NCBI GenBank assembly: GCA_036378155.1
Contig: DASUXA010000109.1
Location: forward strand, 1 to 64,000
DNA: 64,000 bases
DNA from: DASUXA01 sp036378155
GTDB lineage: Bacteria; Actinomycetota; Actinomycetes; Mycobacteriales; Micromonosporaceae
Direction of reading: 5' to 3'
Position 1 is the first letter of the stretch. The number at the start of each line of letters is the position of its first letter. Positions 32,539 through 41,779 of this stretch are shown piece after piece. Position numbers and translations under genes: made by a program. Under the pieces are notes generated by a model, which worked only from the letters and a program-made list of their open reading frames with translations, was not told the DNA's origin and ran no database searches.

Positions 32539-34400
32539 CACAACCCCCCGACGGCCTGTTCACGCAGTGCCCGGGCGTGCTGCTCCAGCGAGAACAGTTC
32601 CCCGGCGAGCTGCAGGTACTCGTCCCGGCTGGTGACCGGGTTGAGTCGCTGCACCTTGGACTTCAGTTCCCTGATCCGCCGCGTCACGCTCGGCAGCTGC
32701 AGCCGGGCGAGAGTGACCCCGAGGTAGCGCGGGTCGGGTTCGCCCGCGACGTGCGGCGGCTCCACCGCCAGTTCCACGACCAGCGCCTGTCCGGCCAGGT
32801 CGGGGCAGGCGTCCCGGACCCGCTGCACCCAGTCGGCGCCGGAGGTCGCGCCGGACGCGCCGCCGGCGTCCGCGATCGCCTGGCGCACCGCCGCGTGTAC
32901 CGGGTGCCCGTACGCGCTCGCGTCGATGGCGTCGAACGCCGGACCGGCGAGTACCGGCGACTGGATGGCGAGCTTCAACGCCTCCCGCTCGACGACCAGT
33001 TGCGGACTGTCCGCCGGTACCCGCTCGGGTGCGCGCTGCGGCTGGGCGGGCGCCGGCGCCCCGCCCGCCTTCGCGGTCGCCGACGCCACGGCGCGCTGCA
33101 CCGGTTCGATCTCCATGCCCAGATCGCCGGCGAGTTTGCGGGTGTACTCGGGGCGCAACGCCCGGTCCTTGATCTTGGCGACCAGGGGTGCGCTGGCGCG
33201 CAGCGCCGCCACCCGCCCCTCGGCGGTGTCCAGGTCGAAGCGCGACAGTACCGAGCGCAGGGCGAAGGCGATCAGCGGCTCCCGCCGCGCCACCAGGTCG
33301 CGAACCGCCGCATCGCCCTTGGCCAGCCGCAACTCGCACGGGTCCATGTTGTCGGGGCTGACCGCGATGTACGTCTGGGCGACGAACCGCTGGTCGTCCT
33401 CGAACGCGCGCAGCGCCGCCTTCTGCCCCGCCGCGTCCCCGTCGAAAGTGAAGATGATCTCCCCGGCGAACGCGTCGGTATCCATCAGCAGCCGGCGCAG
33501 CACCCCGATGTGGTCGCCGCCGAACGCGGTGCCGCAGGTCGCCACGGCGGTCGGTACCCCGGCGAGATGGCACGCCATCACATCGGTGTACCCCTCCACG
33601 ATGACCGCCCTGCCCTGCCGGGCGATCTCCCGTTTCGCCTGGTCGATGCCGTACAGCACGTGCGACTTCTTGTAGATCGGGGTCTCCGGGGTGTTCAGGT
33701 ACTTCGGGCCGTCGTCGTCCTCGAACAGCTTGCGGGCGCCGAAGCCGATCACGTCGCCGGTCAGGTCGCGGATCGGCCACACCAGGCGTCGGCGGAACCG
33801 GTCGATCAGGCTGCCCGAGCGCGCCGGACGCGCCAGCCCGGCGGTGACCAACTCCTCCGCGGTGAAGCCCCGCTGCCGCAGATGCCGGGTGAGCTGGTCC
33901 CAGGCGTCCGGCGCGAAGCCGCATCCGTACCGCTCGGCGGTCGCCCGGTCGAACCCGCGCTCGGCGAGAAACTGCCGGGCCGGGCGCGCCGCCGGGGTGC
34001 CGAGCTGCGCCGCGTAGAACGCCGCCGCCTCCGCGTGCGCCGCGACCAGCCGCTGCTTCTGACCCTGCTGCTGGCGTACCGGCGCCGGACCGGACTCCAC
34101 GTACCGCAACTGGATGCCGGCGCGGGCGGCGAGCCGCTCCACCGCCTCGACGAACGTGAGGTGTTCGGCCTCCATCACGAACCGGATGGTGTCCCCGCCC
34201 GCGCCGCAGCCGTGACAGAAGTACACGTTGCGCGCGGCGGAGACGGTGAACGACGGCGTCTTCTCGTCGTGGAACGGGCACAGCCCCTTCAGGTTCCCGC
34301 CGCCGGCGGGCTTGAGCGTGACGCGCTCGGAAATCACGTCGACGATCGGCGCGCGCTCGCGCACCAACGCGATGTCCTCGTCGCGGATCCGGCCGGCCAT
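32538..34400 (-). CDS. dnaG: DNA primase DnaG
   Basis: A 620-residue primase that makes RNA primers for replication. The N-terminal zinc-binding module has Cys41/His44 (CPFH) and Cys62/Cys65 (FCHGC). The TOPRIM core follows, with the catalytic Glu in AVIVEGYTDVMA and the DGD motif in FTFDGDAAG. The C-terminal part (about 480-620) is the helicase-binding region, more divergent with an Ala/Pro-rich linker. ATG 34400 follows AAGGGAA; the open extension upstream is rejected. Confidence 0.97.
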   Translation of the reverse strand: MAGRIRDEDIALVRERAPIVDVISERVTLKPAGGGNLKGLCPFHDEKTPSFTVSAARNVYFCHGCGAGGDTIRFVMEAEHLTFVEAVERLAARAGIQLRYVESGPAPVRQQQGQKQRLVAAHAEAAAFYAAQLGTPAARPARQFLAERGFDRATAERYGCGFAPDAWDQLTRHLRQRGFTAEELVTAGLARPARSGSLIDRFRRRLVWPIRDLTGDVIGFGARKLFEDDDGPKYLNTPETPIYKKSHVLYGIDQAKREIARQGRAVIVEGYTDVMACHLAGVPTAVATCGTAFGGDHIGVLRRLLMDTDAFAGEIIFTFDGDAAGQKAALRAFEDDQRFVAQTYIAVSPDNMDPCELRLAKGDAAVRDLVARREPLIAFALRSVLSRFDLDTAEGRVAALRASAPLVAKIKDRALRPEYTRKLAGDLGMEIEPVQRAVASATAKAGGAPAPAQPQRAPERVPADSPQLVVEREALKLAIQSPVLAGPAFDAIDASAYGHPVHAAVRQAIADAGGASGATSGADWVQRVRDACPDLAGQALVVELAVEPPHVAGEPDPRYLGVTLARLQLPSVTRRIRELKSKVQRLNPVTSRDEYLQLAGELFSLEQHARALREQAVGGL

Positions 34401-34527
34401 CCCATTCCCTTCTCGCCAGGTACATCCTGCCCTGTCCGGCAACCCGGTCCGAGCCAGCCCGGCGTCGCGGCGCTAGTGTCGCTGTCGGTCGCGCCACACG
34501 ACCAGGTCGGATGCGGGAAGAGGGGCG

Positions 34528-34839
34528 ATGGCACCGAGACTGCGCGACGAACGACTCGCCTGGCTCGCGGTACGCGACGAACTCAACCGGCGTGCCCGAC
34601 GCGGCCCGAAAGCGGCGATCATGCGGCTGCTCGGCGCGATGCCGCTCGGCGGCACGGTGCGCGACGTCGACGAGGACCGGCGCACCGGCGTCATGATGCG
34701 GTACTCGCTGGCGGTCCAGGACGTCGCCCAACTGCTGCGTCCCGAGGAGCGCGAGGTGCTGCGCGAATCCGGTCAGGTGCCGCCGTGGTTCCTGGAGGCG
34801 GTGACCCGGCGGTACCGGGAACTGCGCCGGTTCCGCTGA
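34528..34839 (+). CDS. Conserved hypothetical protein
   Basis: A 103-residue basic, helix-rich protein (RDERLAWLAVRDELNRRARR; LLRPEEREVLRESGQVPPW). No known domain, membrane segment or catalytic motif is visible. The ATG follows GAAGAGGGG. It is divergent from dnaG across 127 bp. The strong Shine-Dalgarno and clean third-position GC support it as real. Confidence 0.65.
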   Translation: MAPRLRDERLAWLAVRDELNRRARRGPKAAIMRLLGAMPLGGTVRDVDEDRRTGVMMRYSLAVQDVAQLLRPEEREVLRESGQVPPWFLEAVTRRYRELRRFR

Positions 34840-34875
34840 CCGTCGCCGCCGCCGCTGCGCGGTGCGCTCCGCCGG

Positions 34876-35418
34876 TCAGCGCATCAGATCCAGCAGTTTG
34901 GTGACCGTGTTCCAGTTCCGCGCGGTGGCCGCGACGCCCCCACCGAGGCGCTTTTCGAAGAAGGCGTGCGTCAGCTTCGCGTCCCGCATCCCGTTCGGGT
35001 ACCAGAGATAGATCTCCTCTTCCCCGACGTGGAACCGCTCGGGCGCATGCCCGGCGGGATCGATGTCCGCCAGTCGTGCCGGGTCCGGCGGCTGCGACAG
35101 GAAGGTGACGACCAGCCGGGCGGGATCGGTGGCGACCGAGGCGAACGGGTTCGCGCCGACCACCCGGACGAGATCGTCACGCAGGCGTACCACGCAGCGG
35201 ATGGCCATGCCCAACTCGTCGGCGATCGCCTGCTCGATCCGGGCGGCGAGCGCGTCACGATCGTCTTCGGTGCTGCTGAACAGGGCGTTGCCGCTGCGCA
35301 GGTACGTCGAGACGTCGGCGAAGCCGAGACCCGCGAGCAGGGCGCGCAGGTCGGACATGGCGATCTGGTTGCCCTTGCCGACGTTGATTCCGCGCAGCAG
35401 CGCGACATGGCTCGGCAC
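34876..35418 (-). CDS. DUF1697 family protein
   Basis: A 180-residue protein. Its N-terminal VALLRGINVGKGNQIAMSDL and TYLRSGNALF are diagnostic of DUF1697. The C-terminal NWNTVTKLLDLM also fits. The function is unknown. I chose GTG 35418, preceded by GAGGAGG at 5 nt; the open frame upstream to 35556 lacks family similarity. It is divergent from the YdeI-like gene. Confidence 0.85.
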   Translation of the reverse strand: MPSHVALLRGINVGKGNQIAMSDLRALLAGLGFADVSTYLRSGNALFSSTEDDRDALAARIEQAIADELGMAIRCVVRLRDDLVRVVGANPFASVATDPARLVVTFLSQPPDPARLADIDPAGHAPERFHVGEEEIYLWYPNGMRDAKLTHAFFEKRLGGGVAATARNWNTVTKLLDLMR

Positions 35419-35513
35419 GTCGCCTCCTCTCGTCGCGTCGTGCCCGGTTGCGTGGATCGGCTCTGCAGGGCATCGTACAGGTGTTCGGTCCATGCGACGA
35501 AGGGTTGCCGGTG

Positions 35514-36110
35514 ATGGGCGCGCGGCAGGATCCGGTGCTGCTGTTCGAGTCGTCACAGTCCTGGGAGGACTGGCTGGAACGCGAGCACGCCACGTCGACC
35601 GGCGTGTGGCTGAAGATCGCGAAGAAGGGCGCCGCGAGCCCGACCGTCACGTACGCCGAGGCGCTGGACGCCGCCCTGTGCTTCGGGTGGATCGACGGTC
35701 AGAAGAACGGTTCCGACGACGGGTACTGGCTGCAACGGTTCACCCCGCGCACGCCGCGCAGCAAGTGGTCGAAGGTCAACTGCGACCGGGTCGAGACGCT
35801 GGTGAACGCCGGTCGGATGCGTCCGGCGGGGCTGCGCGAGGTCGAACGGGCGAAGCAGGACGGGCGGTGGGATGCCGCGTACGACCCGCAGAGCACGGCG
35901 ACGGTACCGGACGACCTGCGACACGCGCTCGACCGCGATCCGGAGGCGCGGGCGTTCTTCGACACGCTGGACAGCCGCAACCGGTACGCCGTCCTGTACC
36001 GCATCCAGGACGCGAAACGCCCCGAGACGCGGCAACGGCGGATCGAGACGTTCGTCGAGATGCTCCACGAGCACCGGACGATCTACCCGATCCGCCGAAG
36101 GTCCAACTGA
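35514..36110 (+). CDS. YdeI/OmpD-associated family protein
   Basis: A 198-residue protein of the YdeI/bacteriocin-protection family. Diagnostic segments are WLEREHATSTGVWLKIAKKG, LDAALCFGWIDGQ and FTPRTPRSKWSKVN, with a C-terminal KRPETRQRRIETFVEMLHE helix. The role is not well established. GTG 35511 one codon upstream is an equally good start given the AAGGG spacing. Confidence 0.85.
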   Translation: MGARQDPVLLFESSQSWEDWLEREHATSTGVWLKIAKKGAASPTVTYAEALDAALCFGWIDGQKNGSDDGYWLQRFTPRTPRSKWSKVNCDRVETLVNAGRMRPAGLREVERAKQDGRWDAAYDPQSTATVPDDLRHALDRDPEARAFFDTLDSRNRYAVLYRIQDAKRPETRQRRIETFVEMLHEHRTIYPIRRRSN

Positions 36111-36170
36111 CTCGAACCGCGTCAGGGCGGCGCAGCCGCCGGACCCGTGCCGGTCACCGCCACGGTGGGC

Positions 36171-36368
36171 TTACCGGCGCCACAGCCGGCGGCGCGGCTT
36201 CCGGCCCCCGATCTGCTGCACCAGGTCAGCGGAGCGGCGCAGCAGTCGCGTGGTCCGCGACGAGCCGCGTCGCGTCTCGATGGCGCGGCTGAGCCGGCGC
36301 GCGCCCGCAGCGGTAAGGGGTACCGCCACGGCGGCGAGAGCCCACCGCCCGACGAACTTCCAGAGCAT
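36171..36368 (-). CDS. Small basic membrane-associated protein
   Basis: A 65-residue protein with one hydrophobic helix (FVGRWALAAVAVPLTAAG, about residues 5-22) and a strongly Arg-rich C-terminus ending in KPRRRLWRR. The ATG has an excellent GGAGGGAG at 6 nt. It lies 137 bp after the flavoprotein gene on the same strand. No family is recognised; it is probably a single-pass membrane peptide. Confidence 0.6.
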   Translation of the reverse strand: MLWKFVGRWALAAVAVPLTAAGARRLSRAIETRRGSSRTTRLLRRSADLVQQIGGRKPRRRLWRR

Positions 36369-36505
36369 CGCTTCTCCCTCCGTCGCGCGGGTGTGGTACC
36401 CGGAATCGACGGCGGCTAGTCCTGACGAGGACGGTCTATGCGAGCGCTGTTCCCGCCCGCCGGTGCGGCGAGGTGTCGTTTCGCCGACACGTGCGCTGGG
36501 GGCTC

Positions 36506-37768
36506 TCAGTTGAGCAGGTCGGTCAGCGGTACCTCGGGGTCGGCGAGTTTGGCGAGGTCGACGGTCCGCCCGGCGTACCCCGCGCGGACCAGCGCCTGGA
36601 TCGGCTCGACCACGTCCCACACGTTGGCGTTCATGCCCGCCAGGACCCGCCCGTCCTGGACCCAGAACGCGATGAACTCCGGCGCCTTGCCGTCGCGGAC
36701 GGTCGGGTCGCCCCGGAACACCACGCGGTCGTACCCGCCCGGCCCGATCCAGCCGGAATACTCCATGCCGAGGTCGTACTGGTCGGAGTAGAAGTACGGG
36801 ACCCGGTCGTACACCAGCGGCTGACCGAGCATCGCCCGCGCCGCCGCCTTGCCGCCGTTGAGCGCGTTCGCCCAGTGCTCGACCCGCACCCGTGAGCCGA
36901 GCAGCGGATTGTCGGCGTTGGCGACGTCGCCGGCGGCGAAGATGTCGGGGTCGGAGGTACGCAACCCGGCGTCGACCAGGATGCCGTTGTCCACCGCGAG
37001 ACCGGCCGCCTCGGCAAGTTCTGTCGCCGGCTGCACGCCGACACCGACCACGGCGACGTCCGCTCCGATCTCCGTGCCGTCGTCGAGCACGACGGAGGTC
37101 AGCCGGTCCCGGTCGTCGCCGCTGAATTCGCGCACGGCGGACCGGAACAGGAACCGGACGCCGTGCGCCTCGTGCAGGTCGCGGTAGATCGTGGCGACCT
37201 CGTCGCCGAGCACCCGGCGCAGCGGCAGCCGGTCCACCTCGATCACCGTCACCGAACAGCCGTGTTCGCGTGCCGCGGCGGCGGTCTCCAGCCCGATCCA
37301 CCCGGCGCCCACGACGACGATCTGCGCGCCCGCACGCAGATGACCGAGCAGGGCGTCGGCTTCGGTCAGGGTGCGCAGGTAACGCACGTCGGCGAGATCC
37401 GCGCCGGGGACCCGCAGCTCGCGCACCCGCGCACCGGTGGACAGCAGGAGCTTGTCGTACCGCACCGGCTCGACCCCGTCGAGCAGAACGGTGTGCGCCG
37501 CCGGGTCGAGCATCGTCGCCCGACGCCCCAGCACCAGGTCCACGCCGTGCGCCGGGTACCAGTCCGGTTTGTGCACGAACGCCTTGTCCCGTGGGTCCTT
37601 GCCCAGCAGGTAGCCCTTGGACAGCGGCGGTCGCTCGTACGGCGGCTCGGTCTCCTCCCCGATCAGCACGATCCGCCCCTCGAACCCCTCGGCACGCAGC
37701 TCCTGAGCCGCCTTCGCGCCGGTCAGCGAGGCACCGACGATCACGAACACCCGACTGTCGTCAGCCAT
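36506..37768 (-). CDS. Ferredoxin reductase-like FAD/NAD(P)-dependent oxidoreductase
   Basis: A 420-residue flavoprotein of the ferredoxin/rhodocoxin/putidaredoxin reductase type. The FAD motif is VIVGASLTGAKAAQEL, followed by PPYERPPLSKGYLLG, the NAD(P) motif VVVGAGWIGLETA and the second FAD motif IFAAGDVA. The C-terminal reductase domain begins near residue 325. It would pass electrons from NAD(P)H to a small iron-sulfur protein, often for a P450, but neither partner is adjacent. The ATG follows GGAG. It lies downstream of dgt. Confidence 0.88.
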   Translation of the reverse strand: MADDSRVFVIVGASLTGAKAAQELRAEGFEGRIVLIGEETEPPYERPPLSKGYLLGKDPRDKAFVHKPDWYPAHGVDLVLGRRATMLDPAAHTVLLDGVEPVRYDKLLLSTGARVRELRVPGADLADVRYLRTLTEADALLGHLRAGAQIVVVGAGWIGLETAAAAREHGCSVTVIEVDRLPLRRVLGDEVATIYRDLHEAHGVRFLFRSAVREFSGDDRDRLTSVVLDDGTEIGADVAVVGVGVQPATELAEAAGLAVDNGILVDAGLRTSDPDIFAAGDVANADNPLLGSRVRVEHWANALNGGKAAARAMLGQPLVYDRVPYFYSDQYDLGMEYSGWIGPGGYDRVVFRGDPTVRDGKAPEFIAFWVQDGRVLAGMNANVWDVVEPIQALVRAGYAGRTVDLAKLADPEVPLTDLLN

Positions 37769-37895
37769 CGCCGGTCTCCTTCCGACACCGTCCGTCGAGG
37801 CGAACCTATCGCCTCGGACCGACGCGCGGGGGTCTGTCCACAGCCCCGCGCGACGTACGTCGCCGTCCGCGCCGCCCCCGAGCCCACCGTCCGGC

Positions 37896-39236
37896 TCAGT
37901 CCGCCGAGCGCACCCCCGTCAGGCGCTCGTGCCAGCGCAGCGCCGCCGGATCGGTGAGGCTGGCGACCTGGTCGATCACCACCCGCAGCCGAGCCGGATC
38001 GTCCGGGGCGGCGACCCACTGCGGCGCGAACACGGGGTCCAACTCGTCGGGCGCCCGGTCGGCGAGCGCCCCGACCAGCTCGATCAGGATCTGGCGCTGG
38101 CGCGCGTACCACGAAGCCGCGCCGGGGCGTCGCATCACGTACCGCAGCGCGAGCCCCTTCAGCAACGCGCACTCCGCCCGGGTGCGGCGTGGTACGACCA
38201 GGTCGGCGGCGTACCGCCGAAGCGGCCCCGGACCGAAACGGCTCCGGGTCGCGATCACCGCGGCGGCGACGAACCGGCCGGTCAGCACGCTCGTGGCGCG
38301 CTTCAACGCGACCTGGGCGCCGAGGCTGCCGTCGTACCCGGCGAGCGGGGCGAGCACCGGGTCGTCGAGCAGTTCGACCAGGACCGCCGCGAGATCCGTC
38401 GGCGACTCCGCGGAGTATGCCTCGGCGACGTCCGCGCACAGCGCCGCGCGTTCGTCCGGGTCGTCGCGCAGGGGTCGCAGCGCGATGTACCCGCCGTGGA
38501 TGCCGTCCTCGACGTCGTGCACCGAATACGCCACGTCGTCGGCCCAGTCCATGACCTGCGCCTCCAGGCAGCGCCGGTCGGGCTGCGGCGCGTCGCGCCG
38601 CAGCCATTCGAAGACCGCGCGGTCGTCGGGGTACACCCCGAACTTGCGCTGCCCGTCCCGCCGCGCCCACGGGTACTTGCAGGTGGCGTCGAGCGACGCG
38701 CGGGTCAGGTTGAGCCCTGCCGACCGACCGTCGACGGTGAGCACCTTCGCCTCGAGCCTGGTCAGTACCCGAAGCGTCTGGGCGTTGCCTTCGAAGCCGC
38801 CGCACGCCTCGGCGACCTCGTGCAGGGCGTCCTCGCCGTTGTGACCGAACGGCGGGTGACCGAGGTCGTGGGCGAGCCCGGCGGTGTCCACGACGTCCGG
38901 ATCGCAGCCGAGCCGGGCACCCATCTCCCGGGCGATCTGGGCGACCTCCAGGGAATGCGTGAGCCGGGTGCGCAGGAAGTCGTCCGCCGCGGCGTATCCC
39001 CCGTGACCACTGCCGACCGTGTAGACCTGGGTCTTGGTCGCCAGCCGCCGGAACGCCGCGCAGTGCAGCACGCGTGCCCGGTCCCGCTGGTAGGGCCCGC
39101 GCGCGGCGTCGACGCCCCGGCTCACCGCGTCCTTGGGCGGCTCGTCGACGTAGCGCTGCTCGTCGGACCGGCGCTGCCCGTCGGCGTCCCACCGCTCCTG
39201 GGTGGGGCGCTGCTCGCCGGCGCTCGTCTCGGTCAT
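37896..39236 (-). CDS. dgt: Deoxyguanosinetriphosphate triphosphohydrolase-like protein
   Basis: A 446-residue HD-domain nucleotide hydrolase that removes triphosphate from dNTPs. The metal site is visible as RLTHSLEVAQIAREM, then HDLGHPPFGHNGE, then a later Asp in MDWADDVAYSVHD. The length fits the actinobacterial dGTPase type. The ATG at 39236 has a poor Shine-Dalgarno, so the transcript may be leaderless. It is divergent from the import operon. Confidence 0.92.
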   Translation of the reverse strand: MTETSAGEQRPTQERWDADGQRRSDEQRYVDEPPKDAVSRGVDAARGPYQRDRARVLHCAAFRRLATKTQVYTVGSGHGGYAAADDFLRTRLTHSLEVAQIAREMGARLGCDPDVVDTAGLAHDLGHPPFGHNGEDALHEVAEACGGFEGNAQTLRVLTRLEAKVLTVDGRSAGLNLTRASLDATCKYPWARRDGQRKFGVYPDDRAVFEWLRRDAPQPDRRCLEAQVMDWADDVAYSVHDVEDGIHGGYIALRPLRDDPDERAALCADVAEAYSAESPTDLAAVLVELLDDPVLAPLAGYDGSLGAQVALKRATSVLTGRFVAAAVIATRSRFGPGPLRRYAADLVVPRRTRAECALLKGLALRYVMRRPGAASWYARQRQILIELVGALADRAPDELDPVFAPQWVAAPDDPARLRVVIDQVASLTDPAALRWHERLTGVRSAD

Positions 39237-39356
39237 CGACGTCGAGCCTAGTCAGCGGCGCGCCCCGTGCGAGCCGACCGGCCCGAGCTGTGGACAGCGT
39301 TCCTCGTCGTACACAGACGATCGGTCGCTATGGACACCAGCGAATGGTCATGCCAA

Positions 39357-39369
39357 GGTCACACTGACC
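39357..39369. promoter_or_regulatory. Dyad GGTCA-CAC-TGACC before the import operon
   Basis: A perfect 5-bp inverted repeat with a 3-nt centre, 33 bp upstream of the GTG of the substrate-binding lipoprotein gene. A further TGGTCA lies 11 bp upstream of it. It could be the operator of a GntR- or LacI-type repressor, though none is encoded next to it. Confidence 0.4.
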
Positions 39370-39402
39370 ACTCGGCAATCTCCTTCGTTCGGGGGAGGGA
39401 CG

Positions 39403-40827
39403 GTGCAAGGAAGCATCGCGAGGTACAGACGACCGGCGGTGGCGCTGCTCGGGCTGACGGTGCTGGCGACGATGTCCGGTTGTCTGGGCAAGAGCGCCAA
39501 CAACGACGCCGCGCACAACGCCGACGCCAAGGAATTCACCCTCACCATCGCCGCCAACGCGATCTCGGGCGGCAAGAACGCGACGAGCGCGGACTGGATC
39601 ACCAACTACGTGATTCCCAAGTTCGTCGAGGCGCAGAAGGCCAAGGGCAGGACGGCGCACGTCGTCTTCCAGCCGTCCGGCGCCGCGGACGAGGACTACA
39701 AGAGCAAGATCTCGCTCGACCTGAAGACCGGCAGCGGCGCCGACATCTACTCGATCGACGGGATCTGGGTCGGCGAGTTCGCCGACGCCGGATACATCAA
39801 GCCGCTGGACGACCTGGTCGGCAAGGACGCGGTGGACGCGTGGGAGGGCTGGGCCCAGATCCCGCCCGCGGTCCAGAACAACATGTCGTACAACGGCAAG
39901 CGGTACGGCATCCCGTCCGGCACGGACGGCCGGGTCATCTACTTCAACAAGAAGCTGTTCGCCCAGGCTGGTCTGCCCACCGACTGGCAGCCGCAAAGCT
40001 GGGACGACATCATCGCGGCGGGGCAGACGCTGAAGGACAAGCTGCCCGGTGTCACCCCGATCCAGCTCAACGCCGGCACGGCGATGGGCGAGGCGACCAC
40101 CATGCAGGGGTTCCTGCCGCTGCTCGTCGGCGCCGGCCAGGAGATCTGGTCGAACGGCAAATGGCAGGGCAACACGGCGGCGGTTCGCGACGCGCTCGGT
40201 CTGTACCAGAAGATCTACTCGGGCGGCCTCGGCGACCCGGTGCTCCAGCAGGACGCCAAGGGCAGGGACAAGTCGTTCCAGGAGTTCGCCCAGGGCAAGA
40301 TCGGGATCCTGTTCGAGGGCGACTACTTCTGGCGCAGCGTGATCGAGCCGACCAAGGGCATCGCCAAGATGCCCGATCGCGACCAGACCGTGGGATACGC
40401 GCTGATCCCCGCGCAGAAGCAGGGCGCGGGCATCCGTAACCAGAACTTCGTGTCGATGTCCGGCGGCTCGGGCAACGTCCTCAACCCCGCGACGAAATAC
40501 CCGAAGCAGGCGTGGGAACTGCTGGAGTTCATGAATTCCAAGGACGCCACCGTCGCGCTGCTCGGCGGGGCTGCCCGGATCACCCAGCGGCAGGACGTCA
40601 ACGCCCAGGTGCTCGCCGGGGACCCGATGCTCAGCTTCGTGTCGACGAAGGTGCTGCCGCTGACCGCGTACCGACCCGGCTTCGCCGTGTACCCGCGGGT
40701 GTCGCAGGCTCTGCAGCAAGCCACGCTCGACGTGGTGACCGGCAAGAGTCCGGCGGACGCGGCAGCCGCGTACCAGCGCAGTCTGGAGACGATCCTCGGC
40801 GGGGCGGACAAGATTGCCTCCGGCTGA
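39403..40827 (+). CDS. ABC importer substrate-binding lipoprotein (family 1)
   Basis: A 474-residue extracellular binding protein. A lipoprotein signal peptide ends at the lipobox ATMSGC (Cys near residue 27). The mature part follows the UgpB/MalE pattern, with a DIYSIDGIWVGEFADAGYIK segment and a ligand-cleft DGRVIYFNKKLFAQAG segment. The start is GTG with GGGGGAGGGA upstream. It heads a five-gene operon with overlapping genes. A sugar or glycerol-phosphate-type ligand is inferred from family and context. Confidence 0.9.
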   Translation: MQGSIARYRRPAVALLGLTVLATMSGCLGKSANNDAAHNADAKEFTLTIAANAISGGKNATSADWITNYVIPKFVEAQKAKGRTAHVVFQPSGAADEDYKSKISLDLKTGSGADIYSIDGIWVGEFADAGYIKPLDDLVGKDAVDAWEGWAQIPPAVQNNMSYNGKRYGIPSGTDGRVIYFNKKLFAQAGLPTDWQPQSWDDIIAAGQTLKDKLPGVTPIQLNAGTAMGEATTMQGFLPLLVGAGQEIWSNGKWQGNTAAVRDALGLYQKIYSGGLGDPVLQQDAKGRDKSFQEFAQGKIGILFEGDYFWRSVIEPTKGIAKMPDRDQTVGYALIPAQKQGAGIRNQNFVSMSGGSGNVLNPATKYPKQAWELLEFMNSKDATVALLGGAARITQRQDVNAQVLAGDPMLSFVSTKVLPLTAYRPGFAVYPRVSQALQQATLDVVTGKSPADAAAAYQRSLETILGGADKIASG

Positions 40828-41779
40828 CGTCGTCGCCGAGCCTGTCGGGTCCGCGCCCGCCGCCGTGCCGGCGCGGACCCGACAGGGTGGTACCGACAGC
40901 GACGTGGTCGGGCTGGGCAGGTGGCGGGCGCTGGGGTTCGTCGCCCCGGCGCTGGCGCTCATCGGCGTCTTCCTGGTCTTCCCGGCGGTGTGGACGCTGT
41001 ACATCGGGGCGACCAACTTCCGGCTGACCGGCACCGAGGCACGCTCACCCGACATCGTCGGACTCGACAACTACCGCCGCGCGCTCACCGACCCGTCGTT
41101 CTACCACTCGCTGTGGCTGACGCTGGTGTTCGTGCTCGGCTCGGCGGTGGTCGGTCAGAACGTGCTGGGTTTCGCGCTCGCCTTCGCGCTGCGTGCGGTA
41201 CGACGCGTCGCCCGGCGCGCCATCGAGGCGCTGGTCCTGCTCGCCTGGATCCTGCCCAGTTCGGTGGTGGCGTTCCTGTGGACCGCGCTGCTCGACCGCG
41301 ACGAGGGCACGGTGAACGTCGCGCTGGGCCACACCCCGGGAGTCGCCTGGCTGGTCCAGCACCCGATGACCTGCCTGGTGCTGTTCAACGTGTGGCGCGG
41401 CACGGCGTTCTCGATGATGCTCTACGGCGCGGCGCTGTCCGCGGTACCGCCGTCGCACCTGGAGACCGCGCGGCTGGCCGGCTCGTCCACCGCGCAGACG
41501 CTGCGGGACGTGGTGCTCCCCCACATTCGCCGGTACGCGCTGACCAACACCCTGCTCATCACCTTGTGGACGTTCAACGACTTCACGCCGTTCCTGCTCA
41601 CGGCGGGCGGACCGGGTCACGACTCGGAGGTCCTGGCGGTGTACATCTACAACACCGCGCTCGTCGGCGGCGACATGGGCTACTCGGGCGCGATCTCGCT
41701 GCTGGTACTGGTGATCAACCTGCTGCTCGCACTGGTGTACCTGCGGGCGGCGCGTACCGGGCGGAGGCGGGCGGCATGA
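40814..41779 (+). CDS. ABC importer permease (MalF/UgpA-like)
   Basis: A 321-residue membrane protein with six hydrophobic segments from about residue 42. The EAA loop is in HLETARLAGSSTAQTLRDVV with the following LPHI. The TTG at 40814 would overlap the preceding gene by 14 nt; GTG 40865 is an alternative. It pairs with the next permease gene. Confidence 0.88.
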   Translation: MPPADVVAEPVGSAPAAVPARTRQGGTDSDVVGLGRWRALGFVAPALALIGVFLVFPAVWTLYIGATNFRLTGTEARSPDIVGLDNYRRALTDPSFYHSLWLTLVFVLGSAVVGQNVLGFALAFALRAVRRVARRAIEALVLLAWILPSSVVAFLWTALLDRDEGTVNVALGHTPGVAWLVQHPMTCLVLFNVWRGTAFSMMLYGAALSAVPPSHLETARLAGSSTAQTLRDVVLPHIRRYALTNTLLITLWTFNDFTPFLLTAGGPGHDSEVLAVYIYNTALVGGDMGYSGAISLLVLVINLLLALVYLRAARTGRRRAA

